This document shows, in pieces, positions 7,308-12,088 of a stretch of DNA of 12,088 nt. The notes beneath the pieces were generated by a model. That model saw only the letters and a list, made by a program, of their open reading frames with translations, had not been told where the DNA came from and did not search any database. The stretch is from CAYSWH01 sp964434775 (lineage in GTDB: Bacteria > Patescibacteriota > JACMRA01). Both the position numbers and the translations under genes were made by a program. Numbering within the stretch: position 1 is the stretch's first letter; each line of letters starts with the position of its first letter. The DNA is taken from the NCBI GenBank assembly GCA_964434775.1, contig CAYSWH010000043.1, positions 1 through 12,088 of the forward strand, in the 5' to 3' direction.

Positions 7308-9053
7308 ATGACTACAAAATCCGAGCCCCGGAAAAATTATTATATTTTCACAATCAAAATAGCCCTGAAGTATATCAACCAGTTTCCTATGTACTGGTTT
7401 TGGTTTGGTGTAAGAATTATCTACATTGCTATTGAAGTTGCTTTGCCGATAATTTTTGGTATTATCATTAACGAATTGGTTACCTCCAATAACGATCTGA
7501 GTACAGTCGGGTTCTGGATTATGGCCTACATAGTTTTACAGATAATCGGGCCTTTTATCGAAGTAAGTAGCGGGAACACGGCTTGGGTTTATGGGGCAAA
7601 ATGTGCCGGACGCTTGCGTGAAGATACAATATATTTACTCAAATACGCCGGTCTAAACTATTGGCAAGATAAGAGTCGAGGCGAAGTAATGAAGGTAATC
7701 GACAAGTCATATGATCTGTTTTACCAACTTACCGCTTTGGTAAGTCACCAATACCTGTGGATGGTTGGACGGATAATCGGAATCTTTATCGCATCAACAT
7801 TTATTGATCCGGTAATCTTACTAATCTACCTTGTGGATGCAATTTTCTTTTTTCTAAATCTGTACATACTTTTACCCAAAGAAAAAAAAGCGGATTTGGC
7901 TGTAAATCACCAGTCCGAGAGCCTGAACGGAAAGATTTATCAGTTTTTACAGAACTTTCGGACAATCGTATATCTTAATCTCTTTGCCAGACAAGATAAG
8001 GCGATTAAAGAAGAAGAAAAAGAACTCATGGGGAAGATAACCAAAAGAGAACGTTTGGAATTTCATAAATGGCTAAATAACAATGAATTGCACAACCTAA
8101 CAACTGTGGCAATTTTTCTTTACGCCTTGTGGCAAATCCAAAACGGGCAATTTGATATCGGAATGCTGACCACAGTTATATTATTTGCCAACACCTTTTC
8201 CTCGGAGCTTGGAAATTTAGTTTGGAGAACTAACGAATTTGTGCAATTCAGCAATGCCATGCAAAGGTATGACGAAACTTTTGGGTCAATCATTGCCGAT
8301 CCTGAAAGCCTCAAACCTACCGAGGGCGTCCAATTTCAAAACTTGTCATTAGAAAACGTTTCCTTGGAAAGAGACGAACGGGAAACTTTACGTAATGTCA
8401 ATTTTAATCTAAAGAAAGGAGAGAAACTTGCTCTGGTAGGATACACCGGGAGCGGAAAATCAACTTTGTTGGATATCACTCTCAAAGTAATTACGGACTA
8501 TGACGGGCAAGTAAAGATCAACCAACGAGATTATCATGACCTAAAAGTGGCTGATGTTATGAATATTTTTAGTATCGTTCCCCAGGAAGTACAATTATTC
8601 AAAGATACAATTCGGGGTAACATTCTAGCCAGTAATTCCAAGTTTTCAGGAGATTTGGATAGGATCGTAGATATCTCCGGCCTGTCTGACTTGATCGCAA
8701 AATTACCGGACGGTTTGGATACGGTAATCCAAGAAAGTTCTACTAATTTTTCCGGAGGCGAACGTCAAAGAATCGGCATTGCCAGAGCCCTGGTACAAGA
8801 GCAGCCGGTGCTTGTACTCGATGAAGCCACAGCCAGTCTGGATCCCAAAACAGAAAGAGAAGTGGTTACTAATATTATTAAAAATTACCCGGATTTGACG
8901 ATTATTTACGTAACCCATAAGTATTCACTTCTAAATTACTTTGATCAAATTCTAGTATTAGATAGCGGACGAATCGTCGAGCAAGGAAGCTTTGAGAAGC
9001 TTTTGGCCGGCGGAGGTCTCTTCAAAGATTTGCACGAAGCAAGCCAGGGGTAG
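7308..9053 (+). CDS. ABC exporter half-transporter (fused membrane and ATPase domains)
   Basis: The 581-aa protein combines an exporter-type six-helix membrane domain (hydrophobic stretches near 30-55, 67-85, 147-190 as two helices, and 263-300 as two) with a C-terminal ATPase domain from about residue 345. The ATPase has Walker A GYTGSGKST (378-386), Q-loop Gln426 in VPQE, signature FSGGERQ (481-487) in place of the common LSGGQ, Walker B VLVLDEA (501-507), D-loop SLD and H-loop His537. All catalytic residues are present, so it should work as a homodimer or with a partner. No peptidase domain is seen. The substrate, perhaps lipid, peptide or drug, cannot be told from the sequence. It appears to be transcribed alone. 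Confidence 0.93.
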   Translation: MTTKSEPRKNYYIFTIKIALKYINQFPMYWFWFGVRIIYIAIEVALPIIFGIIINELVTSNNDLSTVGFWIMAYIVLQIIGPFIEVSSGNTAWVYGAKCAGRLREDTIYLLKYAGLNYWQDKSRGEVMKVIDKSYDLFYQLTALVSHQYLWMVGRIIGIFIASTFIDPVILLIYLVDAIFFFLNLYILLPKEKKADLAVNHQSESLNGKIYQFLQNFRTIVYLNLFARQDKAIKEEEKELMGKITKRERLEFHKWLNNNELHNLTTVAIFLYALWQIQNGQFDIGMLTTVILFANTFSSELGNLVWRTNEFVQFSNAMQRYDETFGSIIADPESLKPTEGVQFQNLSLENVSLERDERETLRNVNFNLKKGEKLALVGYTGSGKSTLLDITLKVITDYDGQVKINQRDYHDLKVADVMNIFSIVPQEVQLFKDTIRGNILASNSKFSGDLDRIVDISGLSDLIAKLPDGLDTVIQESSTNFSGGERQRIGIARALVQEQPVLVLDEATASLDPKTEREVVTNIIKNYPDLTIIYVTHKYSLLNYFDQILVLDSGRIVEQGSFEKLLAGGGLFKDLHEASQG

Positions 9054-9080
9054 GAACAAATACAAAATGAGCTTCATTGG

Positions 9081-9111
9081 ACATTCCTCCGAGCGGGGAA
9101 AATGTTTATTA
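9081..9111 (+). terminator. Weak candidate terminator after the ABC transporter
   Basis: TTCCTC (9084-9089) can pair with GGGGAA (9095-9100) around a 5-nt loop, including one G-T pair. A T-rich but interrupted tract follows (TGTTTATTATTAT). It is placed about 30 bp after the stop codon. The stem is short and the T-run imperfect, so efficiency would be modest. Confidence 0.35.
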
Positions 9112-9205
9112 TTATCAAGGACATGTTCTTAAAACTTAGCTTACTTAATAAAGACTAATTTTTTGGCATATGATTACTTTTTGTTACTACTTTACAGACA
9201 TTTCT

Positions 9206-9376
9206 ATGGCTCTGTTACCTGAGAAGAAACTTATCGATCTCCTACAAGATGCAGAGTTGCCAAGTGGAGAGTGTCAGGAATTTTTTAATAGTGTTTTTAG
9301 AACATCTCTTGATTTCAAGAATTCTTCCAAACTTCGTAATCGGATCTTGATGCATAAGATATCTTCACTTGCATAA
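9206..9376 (+). CDS. Small hypothetical protein, possibly a remnant
   Basis: A 56-codon frame from the ATG at 9206 encodes a soluble, mixed-charge peptide (MALLPEKKLIDLLQDAELPS, ending KISSLA). The same frame is open upstream to an ATG at 9170, but the added residues (MITFCYYFTDIS) look unlike a natural start. I recognise no family. It sits between the ABC gene and the cassette array and could be the cargo, or the decayed end, of one more cassette. No convincing ribosome binding site is present. Confidence 0.3.
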   Translation: MALLPEKKLIDLLQDAELPSGECQEFFNSVFRTSLDFKNSSKLRNRILMHKISSLA

Positions 9377-9405
9377 AATATTTCTATAATCTTGACTCTA
9401 GACAA

Positions 9406-9454
9406 GGAATTGAATGTGTTTTATAAAACAGACGACAATCCGGGTGTTATGTGA
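9406..9454 (+). other. Candidate integron attC-like site 0 (left boundary of the cassette array)
   Basis: The core GTTATGTGA (9446-9454) marks the start of the nucleotidyltransferase unit, because its exact reverse complement lies behind that gene (10197-10205). To its left CAATCC (9436-9441) can pair with GGAATTG (9406-9412), leaving one unpaired A, as attC L''/L' boxes do. The loop contains the perfect palindrome TGTTTTATAAAACA (9417-9430). A matching R'' box further left is not convincing, so the left end of this site is uncertain. Confidence 0.45.
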
Positions 9455-9487
9455 AATAAAAATTAGTTTTCTAACCTAGAAATCAAC

Positions 9488-10186
9488 ATGAATGAAAATT
9501 TAGAAATAATGGTAGAAAAATTAAAAAAAATTCCTAATTGCGAAGGAATAATTTATTCTGGCAGTAGACTCGAAGGGGATTTTATTGAATCTAGTGATTA
9601 TGATTTCACTGTTTTAATAAACAAAGGAAAATCGTATTATAGAATTTTTACCTACTAAAATTTTGTTATCGATATTTGCTGTGCAACAGAAAAAGTAATA
9701 GAGCAACAAGATTTATCTAATACAAAAATTTCTAATCCAGAACTTGGAATTATAGCAAATGGAGTAATTCTTTTTGATAAAAATGGAAAAATGCTTGATA
9801 TTCAAAAAAAGGCAAAAAAGATTTGGAAAATTGGTCCTAAAAAAAATACTCAACAAGATTTACAGGAAATGACTCATTTACTAAGTATTTTTCTTCACAA
9901 GATTTCAAAAAAAGACGCTGAATTTGCATATACTTTTTCTTCCGATGTAATAAATAAAACAGTAAAAATATTCTTTCAACTTCACAGAGTTTGGCAGCCT
10001 AAACCTTTTGATATTGAAGATTCAATAAAAGAGATTGACGAGATTTTTTTTAATTTTTATAAAAAAGTAAATAATTCTACTAGCACTGAGAAAATCAATC
10101 TTATAAAAGAAATGATCGTATATTTAATAGATAAATTTTCATTAAAGGAATCATTTGATTATTATTGTGTTAAATCCGAAAACTAA
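9488..10186 (+). pseudogene. Nucleotidyltransferase interrupted by one in-frame TAA
   Basis: The frame opening at ATG 9488 runs 56 codons to TAA (9656-9658) and continues in the same frame to a second stop at 10184-10186, 232 positions in all. Both halves belong to one protein. The first contains the polymerase-beta-type nucleotidyltransferase motif GSRLEGDF with ESSDYDFTV (from residue 25), giving metal-binding Asp37 and Asp39. After the stop, FVIDICC supplies the usual third carboxylate (Asp62). The rest is a helical C-terminal domain of the kind found in antibiotic and small-molecule nucleotidyltransferases. A single base change would restore the frame. An ATG at 9791 could restart translation but would lack the whole active site. 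Cargo of cassette 1. The substrate is unknown. Confidence 0.8.
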
Positions 10187-10196
10187 TTTTTTTATA

Positions 10197-10346
10197 TCAC
10201 ATAACAAAGGATATGAGGTTCAGAAAATTTCACTCAAAGGATTTCAAGCGGATTGTGAAAAATTCTTCTCCCAAATTTACAAAAATTCAAAATTGATATT
10301 CAAAAGTATTTTATGTAAACTTCTCATATCCTTAAACGTTGTACGC
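10197..10346 (+). other. Integron attC-like site 1
   Basis: From left to right the site has R'' TCACATAAC (10197-10205), L'' AAGGATATGAG (10207-10217), a roughly 105-nt centre, L' CTCATATCCTT (10323-10333) and R' GTTGTACGC (10338-10346). The L boxes are an exact 11-bp inverted repeat. The centre contains a further imperfect hairpin, GAAAATTTCAC against GTGAAAAATTC. Length near 150 bp is at the long end for attC. R' fits GTT but departs from the strict GTTRRRY consensus. R'' matches the start of the cassette it closes rather than its own R', as expected for an integrated cassette. A short reading frame across this site is regarded as non-coding. Confidence 0.65.
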
Positions 10347-10381
10347 AATAATTTTTTTGCTTGTTTTCTTTTTATTGAAAT

Positions 10382-10828
10382 ATGAAAAATTATATAAATA
10401 ATACTTTAGAACAATTAGAAAATGATTACTGGAAAGATTATAACTTTGAAACCAATTTAATTAAAAATTGTCATGAATATAGAAAAATAAAATTAAAAGA
10501 TTTAACTGTTGAGCAAATTAGACTTTTAATTGGTCAAAATATTGGATTAAAATATTTGATACCTATAGCATTAGATTTTTTAGATAATAATATCTTATGC
10601 GAAGGTGATTTATATGAAGGTGGCTTACTATCAAATATATTAAAAGTAGAGAATGAATACTGGCTTAGCAATTATAAATCTTATAAAATATTGATAAATC
10701 TATTTGAAAAAAATATTGACTATATAAATAATTTTGATACAATAAAATCTATTAAAGAGGAATTGTTTCAGAGTTATAATGAATTGAAAGAAATTAAAAA
10801 AAAGGTTAGAAAACAAGCTAAAAAATGA
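10382..10828 (+). CDS. CdiI-type contact-dependent growth inhibition immunity protein (orphan)
   Basis: The 148-aa cytosolic protein matches the pattern of one family of contact-dependent-inhibition immunity proteins. It has an N-terminal TLEQLENDYW (8-17), an HEYRKIKLKDLTVEQIR block (31-47), the conserved LLIGQNIGLKYLIPIALDF (48-66) and EGDLYEGGLL (74-83). The family binds and neutralises the toxin tip of a CdiA-like protein delivered by a neighbouring cell. No toxin or secretion gene is nearby, so it is an orphan immunity gene, plausibly kept for protection. The C-terminus (about 120-148) is a Lys-rich coil. No Shine-Dalgarno is visible; the leader is a T-rich stretch from the cassette boundary. 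G+C is very low. Cargo of cassette 2. Confidence 0.75.
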   Translation: MKNYINNTLEQLENDYWKDYNFETNLIKNCHEYRKIKLKDLTVEQIRLLIGQNIGLKYLIPIALDFLDNNILCEGDLYEGGLLSNILKVENEYWLSNYKSYKILINLFEKNIDYINNFDTIKSIKEELFQSYNELKEIKKKVRKQAKK

Positions 10829-10829
10829 C

Positions 10830-10899
10830 TGCGTACAACACAGTTTACCCGGTTTCTCTCCTTTTAGTCGCTTCACCCAAATTGCTCCCGTTGTTCGCA
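10830..10899 (+). other. Integron attC-like site 2
   Basis: R'' TGCGTACAAC (10830-10839), beginning 1 base after the stop codon of the immunity gene, is the exact reverse complement of the start of its cassette (10338-10347). R' GTTGTTCGCA (10890-10899) pairs with R'' at 9 of 10 positions. CAGTTT (10841-10846) can pair with AAATTG (10879-10884) with one G-T pair as inner boxes. The site is about 70 bp, a usual attC length, and is richer in C than the DNA on its left. Confidence 0.65.
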
Positions 10900-10925
10900 A
10901 CATCTCATATCCTTAAAAGTTAGCC
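10891..10925 (+). repeat. Cassette stub with a duplicated attC right half
   Basis: Directly after the core of site 2 the 15-base string TCTCATATCCTTAAA (10903-10917) repeats exactly the L' region of site 1 (10322-10336). It is again followed by a GTT core, GTTAGCC (10919-10925). The 29 bp between the two cores is too short for a cassette and lacks an R'' box. It looks like the two ends of a cassette left by an internal deletion. Confidence 0.55.
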
Positions 10926-10938
10926 AATATGCAAAAAA

Positions 10939-11436
10939 ATGACAATGAAATCAAGACAAGAAATTCCACAGTGGACTTGGTATAACGGACAATTTCTTCT
11001 CGATTTTGACGATCAACTAAAGAAAAATCCTAACCTGACAATTTCCCAATTCTTTCAAAATTTCCTGACAAGTCAAGGGCTTCAAGACCTAAATGTTTAT
11101 CATACCAAAAATCAAGGGACTGTTATTCTTCTTATGTATGGACTTTTGGTCATACCGAGAGAAATTTGGGAAAGGGACAATACAAATTTTGAATTCAAGA
11201 CCAGAACTAAATTTTCCCTTAATCAACTGCCTGATAGCAACCTTGAAACGTTGGACTTCCTAAGACTGTTGAGAAACTCTTTAGCACACGCCAACTTTGC
11301 TATTGACACACAAAACGCAAGATTAAAATTTTGGAATTTTCAACGAAATGGGACAAAGAATTTTGAGGTAGAAATTAATTATGGCGACTTGGGAGAATTT
11401 CTTACTGAAGTAGGAACATACTTAAATGAAAAATAA
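10939..11436 (+). CDS. HEPN-domain protein, probable RNase (pEK499_p136-like)
   Basis: The 165-aa soluble, mainly helical protein carries the HEPN catalytic motif Rx4H as RNSLAHA (Arg112 to His117) with Asn after Arg, the form associated with RNA cleavage. The middle segment (TVILLMYGLLVIPREIWERD, 61-80) and the LLRNSLAHANF context recall the HEPN family named after plasmid gene pEK499_p136. HEPN proteins of this kind occur as toxins or abortive-infection and defence effectors, usually acting as dimers. No clear antitoxin gene is adjacent, which argues for a self-limited effector or a defence role. A second ATG six bases downstream (10945) is an equally possible start. Third unit of the cassette array. 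Base composition is less extreme than that of cassette 2. Confidence 0.75.
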   Translation: MTMKSRQEIPQWTWYNGQFLLDFDDQLKKNPNLTISQFFQNFLTSQGLQDLNVYHTKNQGTVILLMYGLLVIPREIWERDNTNFEFKTRTKFSLNQLPDSNLETLDFLRLLRNSLAHANFAIDTQNARLKFWNFQRNGTKNFEVEINYGDLGEFLTEVGTYLNEK

Positions 11437-11437
11437 A

Positions 11438-11452
11438 GCATGATTGTCCAAC
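11438..11452 (+). other. Degraded attC R'' box closing the HEPN cassette
   Basis: If the HEPN cassette starts at TTAGCCAATATGC (10920), its closing box should read GCATATTGGCTAAC. Two bases after the HEPN stop codon the sequence reads GCATGATTGTCCAAC, the same apart from one inserted base and two substitutions. The remaining parts of an attC site are absent because unrelated, decayed coding sequence follows at once. Confidence 0.35.
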
Positions 11453-11456
11453 ATAG

Positions 11457-11723
11457 ACTAACAAATCTATTGAGCCAAATGATAGATTGTTTTTAATTCT
11501 TCTTGGAAGAAAAGAACCGAAAGGAATTAGTGCATCTGTTTATGCTGCTTCCGATGTATATCAAGATGACCATTGGAGTGGTGAGCCTGATAAATAAGGA
11601 AATTACGTAAGATTTGAATATGATGTTTTGCTAAATCCTGAGAGAGAAGATATTCTAAAAATGGTTTATCTAAAAGCAAACCAGAAGTTAGCAGAGCAAC
11701 ACTGGTCGACTCAAAATTCTTGA
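11457..11723 (+). pseudogene. Fragment of an HNH-endonuclease-type EVE-like domain
   Basis: One frame gives protein-like sequence without a start codon: IEPNDRLFLILLG, then PKGISASVYAAS, DDHWSG, then after TAA (11595-11597) GNYVRFEYDVLLNP and AEQHWSTQNS, ending at TGA (11721-11723). The order (basic-site GISAS, then HW, NYV, FD.LL and W..Q.S) resembles the EVE/PUA-like modified-base-binding domain at the front of many HNH endonucleases of the McrA type. Both the earlier part and the HNH nuclease part are missing, and the internal TAA replaces what is probably a Glu codon. It is therefore a dead internal fragment, abutting the end of the cassette array. The family assignment is from pattern memory only. 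Confidence 0.6.
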
Positions 11724-11754
11724 CAATGGGTGAGTCCTTAAACTTGATTTTTTT

Positions 11755-12088
11755 ATGAAAACCTCTACAGCTGATTACAACGAATTTTATGATCCACGCC
11801 TGGTTGAAGTCTACGACACTGTATGTGCTCTAGGCGACGACAAAAAGTTCTTTTTAGATGTGATTCAAGGTTTAAACATAAACAAAATCATTGACTTGGG
11901 TTGTGGCACGGGTTTGCTCACGTGTGAGCTGTCAAAATTGGGCTATCAGGTGATTGGCGTGGAACCCTCAGAGCAGATGCTCCAGCAAGCTCGCCAAAGT
12001 TCGTGCGGTCAAGATGTGGAATGGATTCAAGGAGATGGCCTGTCTTTGGAAAAACACGAGACCGACTTGGTAATCATGACTAGTCATG
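11755..12088 (+). CDS. Class I SAM-dependent methyltransferase (N-terminal 111 residues, cut by window edge)
   Basis: The frame from ATG 11755 is open to the window edge. After an N-terminal helix region (NEFYDPRLVEVYD) it shows methyltransferase motif I, IIDLGCGTGLLT (45-56), and the acidic loop after strand 2, VIGVEPSEQML (66-76), which together bind S-adenosylmethionine. IQGDGLSLE (91-99) and TDLVIM (103-108) fit the next two motifs. The substrate cannot be told; small-molecule methyltransferases of the UbiE/Methyltransf_25 kind are the closest type. G+C is much higher than elsewhere (34 of 60 bases at 11941-12000), which points to separate acquisition. A TTGACA at 11720-11725 is a possible -35 box, but no good -10 follows. 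Confidence 0.85.
   Translation, partial: MKTSTADYNEFYDPRLVEVYDTVCALGDDKKFFLDVIQGLNINKIIDLGCGTGLLTCELSKLGYQVIGVEPSEQMLQQARQSSCGQDVEWIQGDGLSLEKHETDLVIMTSH

Larger units (their letters stand above)
9447..11452 (+). mobile_element. Integron-like gene-cassette array without an integrase in view (CALIN-like)
   Basis: Two consecutive gene units are bounded in the way integrated cassettes are. Each starts after the G of a GTT core, and the box following its gene is the exact reverse complement of its own start: GTTATGTGA at 9446 with TCACATAAC at 10197, and GTTGTACGCA at 10338 with TGCGTACAAC at 10830. By this rule cassette 1 is 9447-10338 (nucleotidyltransferase) and cassette 2 is 10339-10890 (immunity protein). 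A 29-bp stub follows, then a third unit from 10920 (HEPN protein) whose closing box at 11438-11452 is degraded. All three genes point the same way. The array interior is visibly more AT-rich than its flanks; 10501-10560 has 13 G+C in 60 bases, against 24 in 60 at 6421-6480. No tyrosine recombinase is present. Confidence 0.65.

Noticed and set aside
10155..10385. Rightward 76-codon frame overlapping the end of the nucleotidyltransferase
   Set aside because: It spans the attC-like site and its inverted repeats, has no binding site or family pattern, and overlaps the preceding gene; best read as non-coding.
9488..11436. A two-gene MNT/HEPN toxin-antitoxin pair formed by the nucleotidyltransferase and the HEPN gene
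   Set aside because: The two genes are in different cassettes separated by another gene, the nucleotidyltransferase is broken, and the HEPN type is not the one usually paired with MNT antitoxins.
9447..11452. Insertion sequence or transposon as the explanation of the inverted repeats
   Set aside because: No transposase or target duplication is seen, and each gene has its own pair of matched boxes rather than one pair around the whole.
9488..11723. Altered genetic code or stop-codon recoding, suggested by in-frame TAA in two genes
   Set aside because: TAA ends many intact genes here (purC, purB, sigma gene), and the second case also lacks both ends of its gene; ordinary decay explains both.
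1..12088. tRNA, rRNA, CRISPR array or known riboswitch
   Set aside because: No cloverleaf with a TTC-loop pattern, no regularly spaced repeats, and no purine-riboswitch core upstream of purQ, whose message seems leaderless.

Overview
The window looks like chromosome from a small-genome, AT-rich bacterium. Start codons mostly lack a Shine-Dalgarno sequence, purQ appears to be transcribed without a leader, and PurQ carries a PurS-like tail. That combination suggests a member of the Candidate Phyla Radiation (Patescibacteria), but no rRNA or marker gene here settles it. The standard bacterial code fits: the intact genes have no internal TGA, and TAA, TAG and TGA all end genes.

Left part (1-3260): the start of a leftward membrane-anchored protein, a divergent rightward TPR protein with a good sigma-70 promoter and an intrinsic terminator, an intergenic palindromic repeat, and a leftward two-gene unit encoding an ECF-type sigma factor and a single-pass membrane protein that is probably its anti-sigma factor.

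Middle (3285-9053): a tight purQ-purC-purB cluster with gaps of 7 and 8 bp, divergent from the sigma unit. PurQ is the glutaminase part of FGAM synthase with a PurS-like C-terminal domain. PurC and PurB catalyse later steps to AICAR, and PurB also makes AMP. No purL is present. A 376-bp gap with another palindromic repeat leads to a complete ABC exporter half-transporter.

Right part (about 9398-11452): accessory DNA with the architecture of an integron gene-cassette array without an integrase in view. Two units begin with a GTT core site whose exact reverse complement lies just after the gene, as expected for integrated cassettes (9 bp for the first, 10 bp for the second). Cargo: a nucleotidyltransferase broken by one in-frame TAA, an orphan CdiI-type immunity protein, and a HEPN protein with an intact Rx4H motif. 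A 29-bp cassette stub lies between the last two.

Right edge (11457-12088): a decayed internal piece of what looks like the EVE-like domain of an HNH endonuclease, then the start of a class I SAM-dependent methyltransferase with clearly higher G+C than the rest. The right-hand 2.7 kb therefore looks like an acquisition site next to stable housekeeping genes.
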